A stretch of DNA of 64,000 nt from Streptomyces sp. NRRL S-455 (GCF_000717875.1 NZ_JOCT01000004.1:620001-684000); one strand, 5' to 3'. Numbered from the stretch's first letter, positions 53,584-62,977 are shown. A program made the numbers and translations. Notes: generated by a model not told the origin, from the sequence alone.

Positions 53584-54834
53584 CTAGTTCGCGGCGTTGG
53601 CCGCCTTCACCAGCGCGTCCTTGGTGACCATGCCGACGTAGACCTTGCCGTCGTCCGTCATCAGGGCGTTGACCAGGCGGGTCGAGAAGACCGTGCCCGA
53701 GCCGAACTTGCCGGTGACCTTGTCGCCGAGGGAGTTCACGAAACCGCCGAGGTCGCCGCCGGCCTCGCCCGAGGGCATGCCCTCGCCGCCGGTGTCGAAG
53801 GTGGCTATGGTGCTCCAGCCCTCGCCGATGGTCTTCATGCCGTCGGGGCCCTCGTGGCCGTCGTGGTCCTTGCCGAGGTCCTTCCCCGACTTGGGAGCCC
53901 GCTCCGGCGCCCGGTCCGCCTTGCCGGGGACGTCGGCGGGGACGTCGGCGGGGACGTCCTTCTCCTCGGTGACCTTCGCCCCCTTCGGCGGGGTGAAGTC
54001 GAAGGTCGACGCGGCCGGCTTGGCGAAGCTGACCTGCGTGAAGCCCGCGTCGACGACGGCGGCGCCGCCGGCGGCCGGGGTGAGCGTGAACTTCAGCGGC
54101 ATGCCGGTCTTCGCGTCCACGGCGACGGTGACCGCACCGACCGTCGAGCCGGACTGCTTCGGCTTGATGAGCAGCTTGTAGGCGTCCCGGCCGGCGACCT
54201 GGGCGGTGCCGTCCACGGTCACGGAGGTCGTGTCGTCGACGGCCTTCAGGGCCTCCTCGGCGAAGTCCTTCGGCGTGGCCGGCGGCTGCCGCTTCTCGTG
54301 CTCCGGGCTCTCCGGGGCGGTGCCGTGGTAGACCTCGTTCGACTTGCTGTCGTAGCCCCAGACGTCCTTGCCGTTGTGGACGATGCTGTACTCGGCGGCG
54401 TTCTCCAGCAGCGACAGCTTCTGCCTGTCCGGGCCGTCGGCCGCGACGCGCAGGGTGTGCGTGCCGGAGGCGAGTTGGGTGAGCTTGGCCGTCGGGTCGG
54501 CGGAGGAACCGTCCTCGTCCGGGCTCGCGGCACCGGACATCAGGCTGCTCTCCAGCCCGCCGAGGTCCGGCAGTCCGAGATCCGTGCTGATCTTCACGGT
54601 GCCGGACAGCTGCTGGACGTCCGACTTCCCGATCTTCTCGATGAGCTGCTGCGCGGTGATCTTCGGGAGGTCGGGGTCACCGGAGTCGGCGAGCGCGGGG
54701 ACCAGGCCGATCGTCGCGGCCGCCACCCCCATCACCGTGACCGGGACGACGTACCGCGCGGCTTTGCGCCGCCCGGAGCCCTGCTCGTCGGCCTCCCCGG
54801 CGGTCGTGTTGTCGTCGGATGCGTACGGTGCCAT
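53584..54834 (-). CDS. LolA-like/DUF2092 exported protein
   Basis: A 416-residue protein. ATG 54834 follows GGAGG (10 bases upstream); a longer frame to 54990 is not conserved. After a charged cytoplasmic start there is one signal-anchor segment (YVVPVTVMGVAAATIGLVPAL, about 28-48), then a beta-rich LolA/RseB-type domain (SDVQQLSGTVKIS, SLLENAAEYSIVHNGKDVWG, GRDAYKLLIKPKQS). An acidic Lys/Asp-rich insertion (about 300-345) follows, and the end is MTDDGKVYVGMVTKDALV. RseB- and LolA-fold proteins bind lipids or sense envelope stress. It is first of a probable operon with the ABC transporter. Confidence 0.8.
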   Translation of the reverse strand: MAPYASDDNTTAGEADEQGSGRRKAARYVVPVTVMGVAAATIGLVPALADSGDPDLPKITAQQLIEKIGKSDVQQLSGTVKISTDLGLPDLGGLESSLMSGAASPDEDGSSADPTAKLTQLASGTHTLRVAADGPDRQKLSLLENAAEYSIVHNGKDVWGYDSKSNEVYHGTAPESPEHEKRQPPATPKDFAEEALKAVDDTTSVTVDGTAQVAGRDAYKLLIKPKQSGSTVGAVTVAVDAKTGMPLKFTLTPAAGGAAVVDAGFTQVSFAKPAASTFDFTPPKGAKVTEEKDVPADVPADVPGKADRAPERAPKSGKDLGKDHDGHEGPDGMKTIGEGWSTIATFDTGGEGMPSGEAGGDLGGFVNSLGDKVTGKFGSGTVFSTRLVNALMTDDGKVYVGMVTKDALVKAANAAN

Positions 54835-55025
54835 GTGTGCCCTACCTCCGTGGTCGGCGGCGGCTGTCCGTGTCGTCCACGCACTCGTCCCTGAGCCGCC
54901 ATTCTCACCCGAACAGGTGAGGAGTGGTGTTTTTCCGTGGTCTCTATCTGACCAAATCGGCCACGGAGATACGTCAGACCTCGGGCTCAACTCCGCGTAC
55001 TGCTGCGGTATGACATGGGAGGACG

Positions 55026-55061
55026 GCTCCTCCCCCGACCCGTAGGGGTCGCGGGAGGAGG
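55026..55061 (-). terminator. Terminator after the polyprenyl synthase gene
   Basis: CTCCTCCC (55027-55034) pairs with GGGAGGAG (55053-55060), with inner pairing of CGACCC and GGGGTCG. It lies 8 bases after the stop of the minus-strand polyprenyl synthase gene. Confidence 0.65.
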
Positions 55062-55068
55062 CAAGCGG

Positions 55069-56079
55069 TCAGCCGGCCCGGTGCACCACGGCGTCGGACA
55101 GTTCCACGAGGGCCGCCTTGGCGGCGCACTCCGGCAGGGGTGCCAGGGCCGAGCGGGCGTCCTGGGCGTAGCGGACGGTGTCCCGGCGGGCGTGTTCCAG
55201 CGCCGGGTGGGCTCGCAGCAGGCGCAGGGCCTCGGCGTGCCGGGCGTCGTCGGTGAGGTCGGAGTCCAGCAGCTCGCACAGGGCGACGTCGTCCGCGAGC
55301 CCGAGCCGGGCCGCCCGCTCGCGCAGCCGCAGCACCGGCAGGGTGGCGATGCCCTCGCGCAGGTCGGTTCCGGGGGTCTTGCCGGACTCGTGGGAGTCGG
55401 AGGCGATGTCCAGGACGTCGTCCGCGAGCTGGAAGGCGACGCCGAGCCGCTCGCCGTACTGGGTCAGGACGTCCACGACCGACTCGTCGGCGCCGGACAT
55501 CATCGCGCCGAACCGGCACGACACCGCCACCAGCGAGCCCGTCTTGCCGCCCAGCACGTCCAGGTAGTGCTCGACGGGGTCCCGGCCGTCCTGCGGTCCG
55601 GCGGTCTCCAGGATCTGCCCGGTGACCAGCCGCTCGAACGCCTCGGCCTGCACCCGGACCGCCTCCGGGCCGAGGTCGGCCAGGATGTGCGAGGCGCGGG
55701 CGAAGAGGAAGTCGCCGGTGAGGACCGCGACGGAGTTGCCCCAGCGGGTGTTGGCGCTGGCCACCCCGCGGCGCACGGAGGCCTCGTCCATCACGTCGTC
55801 GTGGTAGAGCGTGGCGAGGTGGGTGAGCTCCACGACCACGGCCGACGGCACGATCCCGGGTGCGTGCCGGTCACCGAACTGGGCGGACAGCATCACGAGC
55901 AGCGGGCGGAACCGCTTGCCGCCGGCCCGCACCAGGTGCTGGGCGGCCTCCGTGATGAAGGGCACCTCGCTCTTGGTGGCCTCGAACAAGCCTTCCTCGA
56001 CAGCCGCCAACCCGGCCTGGACATCGGCTTCCAGAGCCTGGTCCCGCACGCTCAGCCCGAACGGCCCGACGTCGGTCAC
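55069..56079 (-). CDS. Trans-polyprenyl diphosphate synthase
   Basis: A 336-residue protein from GTG 56079. Aspartate-rich motifs are DDVMD (first, near 95) and DDVLD (second, near 220); conserved GGKRFRPLL and GKTPGTDLREG segments also fit. It condenses isopentenyl units. The residue spacing before the first motif suggests a long-chain product; in Streptomyces the usual long-chain target is the menaquinone side chain (nonaprenyl), which would serve the respiratory chain. It is distinct from the short-chain GGPP synthases of terpene clusters. Confidence 0.9.
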   Translation of the reverse strand: MTDVGPFGLSVRDQALEADVQAGLAAVEEGLFEATKSEVPFITEAAQHLVRAGGKRFRPLLVMLSAQFGDRHAPGIVPSAVVVELTHLATLYHDDVMDEASVRRGVASANTRWGNSVAVLTGDFLFARASHILADLGPEAVRVQAEAFERLVTGQILETAGPQDGRDPVEHYLDVLGGKTGSLVAVSCRFGAMMSGADESVVDVLTQYGERLGVAFQLADDVLDIASDSHESGKTPGTDLREGIATLPVLRLRERAARLGLADDVALCELLDSDLTDDARHAEALRLLRAHPALEHARRDTVRYAQDARSALAPLPECAAKAALVELSDAVVHRAG

Positions 56080-56548
56080 GAGGGGTCTCCTGTCTGCTGT
56101 GTCTGCCGGTGATTACGCGGTTTGTCGATAGGTCGCTGCCATCACTCGAGTCAGCGTATCCGGTCACGTTTCGATCACCGCCAGCGCCCATGATTACAGG
56201 CCGGGTGGTATCCGATCACGACCTCCATGTTTTCGATCAGCCCATAAGAACAGACATATATCGACTAACCGGGAGGTAGCTAGATATACACGATTTGCCA
56301 TATTTGATAAGCAAATTCCCCTTGGTGCATATTGCCCCACAGGCTCTTGATCAGTGAGTTCAGTCACGTTAACCCCTTTGGCGCCCCCTCGCGGCACCGG
56401 CCCGTACCCCCTTCCGCCGAAAGACAGTTGAGCCTTGGCTCCCGCGAAGGATCAAGCGGTCCATAACGCCCAGACCAAGGTCAACCGGCGCGATATGTGA
56501 CTCCGGTGCTTGTTCCCGGCATGTGCTCTCGCATACGTTCCCGGCCTG
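56080..56548. other. Promoter region of the LysM-SLT gene, AT-rich segment
   Basis: A 469-base gene-free stretch. Bases about 56205-56345 are unusually AT-rich for this genome (TATATCGACTAACC, TTTGATAAGCAAATT), which marks promoter and possibly regulator-binding DNA for the divergent polyprenyl synthase and LysM-SLT genes. No clear palindrome was found. The riboswitch begins directly after it. Confidence 0.5.
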
Positions 56549-56752
56549 TCCGGCGGACGCCGAATCCTGCCACCGCCCGGACTCCCCACACACCGACTCA
56601 TCCACGCAGGGCAGGAGCGGGGGACCCAGGTACGTCGCCGGTCCGCACAGCGGAACGGCTCGGGGTGAAGCCGCGTACGGCAGCACAGCGCCGCCGTACG
56701 CGGCCGGGCACCTCCCGGCCCGAACCCGACAGCTCACCTCGCAGGCGCCGGA
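56549..56752 (+). ncRNA. c-di-AMP riboswitch (ydaO-yuaA type)
   Basis: Stem P1 is TCCGGCG (56549-56555) with CGCCGGA (56746-56752). Inside are the consensus elements: GCCGAATCCTGCC pairing with GGCAGGAGC, GGGGGACCCA (56611-56620 region), GGGGTGAAGCC, and GAACCCGACAGCTCACCTCGCAGGCG before the closing stem. This is the ydaO class, which binds c-di-AMP and in Streptomyces lowers expression of cell-wall hydrolases such as RpfA. The 3' strand of P1 includes GGA of the Shine-Dalgarno (GGAGAGGA, 56750-56757), so ligand-stabilised P1 could hide it directly. Confidence 0.9.
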
Positions 56753-56764
56753 GAGGACATCACC

Positions 56765-57517
56765 ATGCCCGGACGAGGCAAGCACCGTCGCCCCAGAACC
56801 AACCCGCTGATCCGGAGTGCCGTAGCCGTCGGCACCGGCGGAGCGGCCCTCACCCTTCCGCTCCTCGGGGCCACCCACGCGAGCGCCGCCGCGGAGGCCG
56901 TACCGCAGGCGAACCCGCCCGCCAAGTCCGTCACGTACACGGTGGCCAAGGGCGACACGCTCTACGGCATCGCGGAGAAGTACGACGTCTCGGGCGGCTG
57001 GAAGCAGCTCTACAAGGACAACCGCGCCGCCGTCGGCGACGACCCGAAGCTGATCCACCCGGGTCTGAAGCTGAAGGTGAAGACCACCGAGGCCGCCACC
57101 GCGCAGAAGAAGGCGACCAAGTCGTCCGCGCCCGCGAAGCCGGCCGCGAAGCCCGCCGGCGTCGCCCAGGCCACCCAGGCCTCCGCGAAGACCTATGCGA
57201 ACAACCTCGACGGGTGGATCCGCGAGGCGCTGGACATCATGGCGCAGAAGGGCATTCCGGGGTCGTACGACGGCATCTACCGCAACATCATGCGTGAGTC
57301 GTCCGGCAACCCCCAGGCGATCAACAACTGGGACTCGAACGCCGCCAAGGGCACCCCGTCCAAGGGCCTGCTCCAGGTGATCGACCCGACGTTCGCCGCC
57401 TACCACGTGCCCGGCACCCCCTACGACCCGTTCGACCCGGTCGCCAACATCACGGCGGCCTGCAACTACGCGGCCGACCGTTACGGCTCGATCGACAACG
57501 TCAACGGCCCGTACTGA
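56765..57517 (+). CDS. Secreted LysM and lytic transglycosylase (SLT) cell-wall hydrolase
   Basis: A 250-residue protein from ATG 56765 behind GGAGAGGA. A signal peptide (residues 1-44, basic start RGKHRRPR then AVAVGTGGAALTLPLLGATH) precedes one LysM domain (about 57-104, VTYTVAKGDTLYGIAEKY). A Lys/Pro/Ala linker follows and then an SLT-type domain (about 140-250) with the catalytic Glu in NIMRESSGNPQAINNWDSN. It cleaves peptidoglycan glycan strands during growth or spore germination. Translation or transcription is governed by the c-di-AMP riboswitch upstream. It converges on the HAD gene with a 37-base overlap. Confidence 0.92.
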   Translation: MPGRGKHRRPRTNPLIRSAVAVGTGGAALTLPLLGATHASAAAEAVPQANPPAKSVTYTVAKGDTLYGIAEKYDVSGGWKQLYKDNRAAVGDDPKLIHPGLKLKVKTTEAATAQKKATKSSAPAKPAAKPAGVAQATQASAKTYANNLDGWIREALDIMAQKGIPGSYDGIYRNIMRESSGNPQAINNWDSNAAKGTPSKGLLQVIDPTFAAYHVPGTPYDPFDPVANITAACNYAADRYGSIDNVNGPY

Positions 57518-58329
57518 GCCGACTGGCCCAGCAGTCGCTCGAGGACGACGGCGATGCCGTCGTCCTCGTTCGACAGCGTGATCTCGTCGGCCACCGCCTT
57601 GAGTTCGGGATGGGCGTTGGCCATGGCGACACCGTGGGCGGCCCAGTCGAACATCGGGATGTCGTTGGGCATGTCGCCGAAGGCGATGGTGTCCGCCGGC
57701 CGGAGCCCCAGGTGCTCGGCGGCCAGCGCCAGGCCCGTCGCCTTGGTGACGCCGCACGGCTGGAGCTCGACCGTGCCCGGCCCCGACATCGTCACGGTCG
57801 CCAGTGAGCCGACCACCGAGCGGGCCGTCGCCGCCAGCTCGTCGTCCGTCAGGCTGGGGTGGCGCAGCAGCACCTTGCTGATCGGCTCGCCCCACAGGTC
57901 GTCACGCCGGTCGACCCGTACCGCGGGCAGGGTCGGGTGCGGCATGAGATAGCCCGGCTCGATGAGCGTGAGCCCGTCCACCCCGTCCTGGTCGACCGCC
58001 GCGTACACCTCACCCACCTCGGCCTCGATCTTGCCGAGGGCGGTCTCCGCCAGTTCCCGGTCCAGGGTGATGGACCACAGCAGCCGGTCCGCGCCGGCGT
58101 CGTACACCTGTGCGCCCTGCCCGCACACCGCGAGCCCCGTGGTTCCGAGGTCGTCCAGGAGCGGCCGCACCCTCGGCGCCGGCCGGCCCGTCACCACGAG
58201 GTGCTGGGCACCGGCGTCAGCCACCCGCCCGAGCGCGGCGAGGGACCGGTCGGAGAGGGTGTCGTCGCCGCGCAGCAGCGTCCCGTCCAGGTCGGTGGCG
58301 ATGAGTGCATATGCGAGGGGTGCGGCCAT
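57481..58329 (-). CDS. HAD-superfamily phosphatase (Cof type)
   Basis: A 282-residue protein from ATG 58329. HAD motifs in order: motif I DLDGTLLRGD (nucleophile Asp near 13), motif II VVTGRP, motif III Lys near 195 (GVTKATGLA) and motif IV AFGDMPNDIPMF. A C2B-type cap lies between motifs II and III. Cof-type enzymes hydrolyse sugar phosphates, flavin or pyridoxal precursors; the substrate is unknown. The coding end overlaps the end of the LysM-SLT gene on the other strand. Confidence 0.92.
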   Translation of the reverse strand: MAAPLAYALIATDLDGTLLRGDDTLSDRSLAALGRVADAGAQHLVVTGRPAPRVRPLLDDLGTTGLAVCGQGAQVYDAGADRLLWSITLDRELAETALGKIEAEVGEVYAAVDQDGVDGLTLIEPGYLMPHPTLPAVRVDRRDDLWGEPISKVLLRHPSLTDDELAATARSVVGSLATVTMSGPGTVELQPCGVTKATGLALAAEHLGLRPADTIAFGDMPNDIPMFDWAAHGVAMANAHPELKAVADEITLSNEDDGIAVVLERLLGQSAQYGPLTLSIEP

Positions 58330-58511
58330 GATCAGAGAATACGGACACCACGCCGGTTCGTTTCACCTCCCGGCGGGCGCCGATTGCCCGGTTGAGGGCC
58401 GCCGCACGGCCTCTGCACCGGTTGGCAACAACATGGTCCGCTACCTACCCGAGGGGCCGTCTCGGGCGGTACCTTCCAAGTGTCCAGGGGGGACTTGATC
58501 GGGGGGTCAGG

Positions 58512-59597
58512 TTGAGCAGTGGGCGCATTCGTGTGGCCGGGGCCGGGGAGCTCGGCGAGGTTGAAAGGGAGCGCTGGCGCGCGCTGCGCGCGGCCTCGGT
58601 GGCACCGCGCAACCCTTTCATGGAACCGGAGTTCACCGATGCCGTGGGCCTGGTGAGGCCGCAGGCACGTGTCGCGGTGGTGTACGAGGGGCTGGAACCG
58701 GCCGGTTTCCTGCCCTACGAGCGCGGCCGGTGGGGGCAGGGCCGGGCGATCGGACTCGGCGTCTCGGACGCGCAGGGCGCGATCCTGCGGCCGGGCCTTG
58801 ACCTGACCACGGACGAACTGCTGAGGGCCTGCGCGGCGTCCAGCTTCGCCTTCGACAACCTGGAGGACGGGCAACGGCTCTTCGTCCGGTACGCGGCGGA
58901 GAAGCACGCCACCTTCGTCATCGACGTGGAGAAGGGCTACGAGACGTACGAGTCGGTGCTGCGCGGCCGGTCACCGAAGTTCCTGAAGACCACCCTGGCC
59001 AAGGAGCGCAGGCTGGGCAGGCAGGTCGGCGAGCTGCGGTTCGTGTTCGACGAACGCGAACCGGCCGCCCTGCGCACGCTCATGGAGTGGAAGTCGGCGC
59101 AGTACCGCAGGACGGGCCGCCGGGACCGGTTCGCGCAGGAGTGGATCAGCCGGCTCGTCGGGCACCTGTCGCGGACCCGGGCGCCGGAGTGCAGCGGCAC
59201 GCTGTCCGTGCTGTACGCCGGGGAGCGTCCGGTCGCCGCCCACTTCGGGCTGCGTTCGGCATCGGTCCTGGCCTGCTGGTTCCCGGCCTACGACCCGGAG
59301 TTCTCGAAGTACTCGCCGGGTCTGGTGCTGCACCTGCGCATGGCCGAGGCGGCGGCCGCCGAGGGCATCGGCATGCTCGACCTGGGGCGGGGCGCGGCCG
59401 AGTACAAGGACGCGCTGAAGACGGGCGAACTGCCCGTGTACGAGGGTGCGGTGACGCGTCCGGGGGCGGGCGCGGCGCTGCACTGGCTGAGCCGCGAGCC
59501 GGCCCGCCGCGCGCACAGCTTCGTGCGGGGCAGGCCGCGGCTCGCGTCGCTGGCCGCGCGGACGCTGAAGGGCGCGGCTCGGCTGCGCCGTGGCTGA
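58512..59597 (+). CDS. GNAT-fold acyltransferase, CelD/FemAB type
   Basis: A 361-residue protein. The TTG at 58512 is the best start: the reading frame before it is not conserved and GGGGGG lies just upstream (58500-58506); GTG 58533 is the alternative. The protein is a double GNAT fold with PFMEPEFTDAVGLV near 36, SPKFLKTTLAKERRLGR in the middle and GMLDLGRGAAEYKDALKTGE near the end, typical of the CelD/BcsL and FemAB group. It starts a plus-strand run with GT2 and polysaccharide deacetylase genes, so acylation of a surface polysaccharide or its precursor is likely. Confidence 0.78.
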   Translation: MSSGRIRVAGAGELGEVERERWRALRAASVAPRNPFMEPEFTDAVGLVRPQARVAVVYEGLEPAGFLPYERGRWGQGRAIGLGVSDAQGAILRPGLDLTTDELLRACAASSFAFDNLEDGQRLFVRYAAEKHATFVIDVEKGYETYESVLRGRSPKFLKTTLAKERRLGRQVGELRFVFDEREPAALRTLMEWKSAQYRRTGRRDRFAQEWISRLVGHLSRTRAPECSGTLSVLYAGERPVAAHFGLRSASVLACWFPAYDPEFSKYSPGLVLHLRMAEAAAAEGIGMLDLGRGAAEYKDALKTGELPVYEGAVTRPGAGAALHWLSREPARRAHSFVRGRPRLASLAARTLKGAARLRRG

Positions 59598-59619
59598 CAC
59601 ACGAGTGGGGGGAGGGCGC

Positions 59620-60906
59620 ATGGTTCGTCATGCACGTGCGCGGGAGGAGCTACGGCGGTTCCTGGACATCGGGGCGGTGCAGGTCGCCGAGCTGGACCTG
59701 GACGGTGAGGAGGCGGTGCTCAGACCGGGCCCGGGGAGTCCGCCGGTGACGCACGGCGAGGTGTTCGTGCTGGTGCGGTGGGGCGGCCGGCCCGTGGGCA
59801 CGCTGCTCGGACAGGTGCCGGAGGGGGCGGACGCCAGGGCCGTGCTCGTGGCGCGGGCGCGGGCGGAGTGTGCGCCGGCCGTCGCGGAGGAGCCCGGGGA
59901 GCCGCCGTTCACGAGTGTCGTCGTGGCCACCCGGGAGCGGGCCGGGCAGCTGGCCCGCGCGCTGGATTCGCTGCTGGCGCAGGACCATCCGCGGTTCGAG
60001 ATCGTGGTCGTCGACAACGCGCCCGTGACGAGCGAGACGCGGGAGCTGGTCGAGCGGAAGTACGCCGAGCGCGTGCGGTACGTGTGTGAGCCTGTTCCGG
60101 GGCTCGCAGGCGCGCACAACGCGGGGCTGGACGCCGTGCGCGGTGAGGTCGTCGCCTTCACCGACGACGACGTGGTCGCCGACCCGCGCTGGCTGACCGA
60201 GCTGACCGCGCCCTTCGCCGCCGACGCCCGACTCGGCTGCAGCACCGGGCTGATCCTGCCCGCGCGGCTGACCACCCCGGCCCAGGTGCTGCTGGAGAGC
60301 CACGGCGGCTTCGCGAAGGGCTTCACTCCAAGGACGTACGACCCGGCGCACCCGCCGGGCGACGAGCCGCTGTTCCCGTTCACGGCGGGGCGGTTCGGCT
60401 CGGGCGCCAACATGGCGTTCCGTACGGCCGTGCTGCGTGAGGTCGGCGGCTTCGACCCGGCCACCGGTGCCGGGACGGCCGCCAGGGGCGGTGACGATCT
60501 GTACGGATTCGTCCGTGTCCTGGCGCAGGGCCACCGGCTGCGCTACACGCCGTCCGCGCTGGTGTGGCATCACCACCGGGAGACCTGGCGGGACCTGGAG
60601 ACGCAGGCCTACGGCTACGGGGCCGGGCTCACCGCGTATCTCACGGCGGTGCTGGTGAACCGGCCGGCGCTGCTGCCGGCGTTCCTCGCGCGGCTGCCGC
60701 GAGGACTCGCTCATGCCCGGGCGCTGACCGCCGTACGCGCGACGGACGGGGCGGATGTCGGCGGTACGCCGGGGGATCACGACGTGCGGACGCATCCCTG
60801 GCCGCGGCGGCTGTCGCGGTTGCAGCGCAGGGGCATGGTGTACGGGCCGGTCGGCTATCTGAAGGCGCGGCGGGCGCTGCGCGCGACGGTGCGGGGGGCG
60901 AGATGA
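59620..60906 (+). CDS. Family 2 glycosyltransferase
   Basis: A 428-residue protein. ATG 59620 follows GGGGGGAGGG (59607-59616). An unusual N-terminal 100 residues precede the GT-A fold with FTSVVVATRERAGQLARALD, EIVVVDNAP, FTDDDVVADPRW (the DxD motif near 186) and FGSGANMAFRTAVLREVGGF. The ED-like GGDDLYGFVRV and a possible membrane-associated helix follow. It transfers a sugar from a nucleotide donor to a growing glycan. It overlaps the deacetylase gene as ATGA. Confidence 0.88.
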   Translation: MVRHARAREELRRFLDIGAVQVAELDLDGEEAVLRPGPGSPPVTHGEVFVLVRWGGRPVGTLLGQVPEGADARAVLVARARAECAPAVAEEPGEPPFTSVVVATRERAGQLARALDSLLAQDHPRFEIVVVDNAPVTSETRELVERKYAERVRYVCEPVPGLAGAHNAGLDAVRGEVVAFTDDDVVADPRWLTELTAPFAADARLGCSTGLILPARLTTPAQVLLESHGGFAKGFTPRTYDPAHPPGDEPLFPFTAGRFGSGANMAFRTAVLREVGGFDPATGAGTAARGGDDLYGFVRVLAQGHRLRYTPSALVWHHHRETWRDLETQAYGYGAGLTAYLTAVLVNRPALLPAFLARLPRGLAHARALTAVRATDGADVGGTPGDHDVRTHPWPRRLSRLQRRGMVYGPVGYLKARRALRATVRGAR

Positions 60907-61796
60907 GGACGGCCGGCAGAGGCGGGGCGGAGCGGGGCGCGCGGGACGGGCGGGACGGGGAGGGGCCGATAGCCGCGGCGGATCCTGTCGCCGGTTCCGT
61001 CGCCGCTCCGGCGATTCCCGTCTTCCTGTACCACGCCGTGATGGACGACCCGCCCGGCTGGATCGCCGAGTTCACGGTCACGCCGAAGCAGTTCGCCGCC
61101 CATCTCGACGCGGTGGTCCGCAGCGGGCGTACGCCCGTCACGATCAGCACGGTCGCCGACCACCTGGCCGGCCGGGCGCCGCTGCCGCCGCGGCCCGTGC
61201 TGCTCACCTTCGACGACGGTTTCGCCGATCTGCCCGGGCCCACCGCCGAGGCGCTGGCCGACCGCGCCCTGCCGGCCACCGCCTACCTCACCACCGGCGC
61301 CATCGCCCCGGGCGGCCGCAGCCTCCTGCCGCCCGCCCCGATGATGACGCTGGCGGGGGCGGCGGAGCTGGAACGTTCCGGCATGGAGATCGGCAGCCAC
61401 ACGGTGACGCACGCACAGCTCGACACCCTGTCCGGCAGGGACCTGGCGTACGAGCTGCGCACCTCGAAGGCCGTGCTGGAGGACGCCCTCGGGCACGAGA
61501 TCCGGCATCTCGCCTATCCGCACGGCTACAACAGCCCGCGGGTGCGGGCCATGTCGGCCCGGGCCGGCTACGAGACGGCGACCGCCGTGCGCCACGCCCT
61601 GAGCTCCGACCGCGACGAGCGGTACCGCATCGCCCGGCTCATCGTCCGGCGCGCACACACCGTCGCCGACGTCGAGGGGTGGCTGGCGGGCGCGGGCGCC
61701 CGGGTCGCGCCGTACCGGGACGGGCCGAAGACGATCGCCTGGCGGTGGTACCGGCGGGCCCGCGCGGTGCTGCACGGGCCCGAGTTCGCGGGCTGA
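60903..61796 (+). CDS. Polysaccharide deacetylase (NodB domain, CE4)
   Basis: A 297-residue protein from ATG 60903, coupled to the glycosyltransferase. NodB motifs: PVFLYHAV, LLTFDDGFADLP (motif 1, catalytic Asp and metal Asp near 102-103), EIGSHTVTHAQLD (motif 2, metal His) and LAYPHGYNSPRV (motif 3). It removes N-acetyl groups from a GlcNAc polymer. No signal peptide is obvious, so it may act in the cytoplasm or be exported another way. Together with the neighbours it suggests synthesis of a partially deacetylated surface glycan. Confidence 0.9.
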   Translation: MRTAGRGGAERGARDGRDGEGPIAAADPVAGSVAAPAIPVFLYHAVMDDPPGWIAEFTVTPKQFAAHLDAVVRSGRTPVTISTVADHLAGRAPLPPRPVLLTFDDGFADLPGPTAEALADRALPATAYLTTGAIAPGGRSLLPPAPMMTLAGAAELERSGMEIGSHTVTHAQLDTLSGRDLAYELRTSKAVLEDALGHEIRHLAYPHGYNSPRVRAMSARAGYETATAVRHALSSDRDERYRIARLIVRRAHTVADVEGWLAGAGARVAPYRDGPKTIAWRWYRRARAVLHGPEFAG

Positions 61797-61828
61797 CCCC
61801 GCCGCCGCGTGAGCGGCCGGCCGTCGGG

Positions 61829-62977
61829 CTACTTCAGCGGCTGGTTGAGGTACGGGTCGGCGGCCGCCTCGCGCAGGCTGTCCCAGGCCTCGTCGTTCGC
61901 GAGGGCCAGGTCGCAGTGCGGTCCGGGGTCGCGGTAGTTCCACTGGAGGGCGGCCTTGACGCCCTCCAGGCCCTTCAGCACCCGGGGCACCTGCGCGTAC
62001 CACTCGGCCTGCCGCCGCGGGCGGTCGGGGTCCGCGGCGGTGCCGAACTCGGAGAGCATCAGCGGCTTGTCGTCGGAGATGTTCTTCCGGATCCACTCGT
62101 GCGTGGTGTCCTGGGTCTGCGCGAAGGTCAGCCAGCCGGTGTCGTGGCAGCGGTAGTAGTTGTACTGGTTGTAGGCGACCCAGTCGACGTAGTCGTCGCC
62201 GGGGTACATCGCCTTGATCACGTCGGCGTGGTCGAGATAGCCGGTGGTGATCCACGTCCACACCACGTTGTCGACGCCCAGTTCGCGGAACCGGTCGTGG
62301 ATGTGCCGGTACGCCTTCACGTACTCGGCGGGCGTGCCGTTGGCCGGGGTGCGGGTGTCCATCTCCAGGTCGAAGGAGAGGAACACCTTCCTGCCGTAGT
62401 CCTTGATGCGCTGGGCCTGGACGTCGATGACGGTGCTGTCCAGCTCACCCGCCGCGATCTGCTTCCAGGTCGGCTGCTGCTTCTTCGTGCCGCCCCACCA
62501 CTTGCTCTCCCAGGACAGCAGCAGCAGGTGGTCCTCGCCGACGCGCCGCTCCTCCGGGGTGAGGAGCTGCCCCTCCCGGCGGGTGCCCTCGGGCAGGGAC
62601 ATGTCGTGGTACGTGTACACGATGTCGAGCTTGCGGCCCACGCGTTCCTCGTAGGCGCGCACCTTCTGCGGCAGGTCGTCCCGCTCGTGCGGCACGAACG
62701 CGCCGAACCAGGCGCCGCAGGGCGGTTCCAGGAGGGCCGTGGGGCGGCAGTCCGCGTCGGAACCGGTGGCCCCCGGTTCCGGTCCGGAGGCGTTGCGGAG
62801 GGCGAGTACGGCGACCAGGACCGCGCTGACCACCGTGGCGGACGTGATCAGCAGGCGGCGCCGGCTCGACGCGAACGGGCCGGCGGCCGGCCGTTCCCCG
62901 CCCGGCTCGGCGTTGCGGTGCTGTCCGGTCGGGGCCGGGTCGCGGCGAAGGGGACGGTGCGGACGATTGAACCTCAC
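61829..62977 (-). CDS. GH26-like glycoside hydrolase, membrane-anchored
   Basis: A 382-residue protein from ATG 62977. A basic cytoplasmic part and one signal-anchor (LLITSATVVSAVLVAVLAL, about 42-60) precede an extracytoplasmic alpha/beta-barrel with GAWFGAFVPHE, DIVYTYHDMSL, LSFDLEMDT (candidate acid/base Glu), YVDWVAYNQYNYY and PLMLSEFGT (candidate nucleophile Glu). The pattern fits family GH26 (mannanase- or lichenase-like). It overlaps the upstream membrane-protein gene by 4 bases on the minus strand. It may trim or degrade the glycan made by the cluster. Confidence 0.75.
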   Translation of the reverse strand: MRFNRPHRPLRRDPAPTGQHRNAEPGGERPAAGPFASSRRRLLITSATVVSAVLVAVLALRNASGPEPGATGSDADCRPTALLEPPCGAWFGAFVPHERDDLPQKVRAYEERVGRKLDIVYTYHDMSLPEGTRREGQLLTPEERRVGEDHLLLLSWESKWWGGTKKQQPTWKQIAAGELDSTVIDVQAQRIKDYGRKVFLSFDLEMDTRTPANGTPAEYVKAYRHIHDRFRELGVDNVVWTWITTGYLDHADVIKAMYPGDDYVDWVAYNQYNYYRCHDTGWLTFAQTQDTTHEWIRKNISDDKPLMLSEFGTAADPDRPRRQAEWYAQVPRVLKGLEGVKAALQWNYRDPGPHCDLALANDEAWDSLREAAADPYLNQPLK

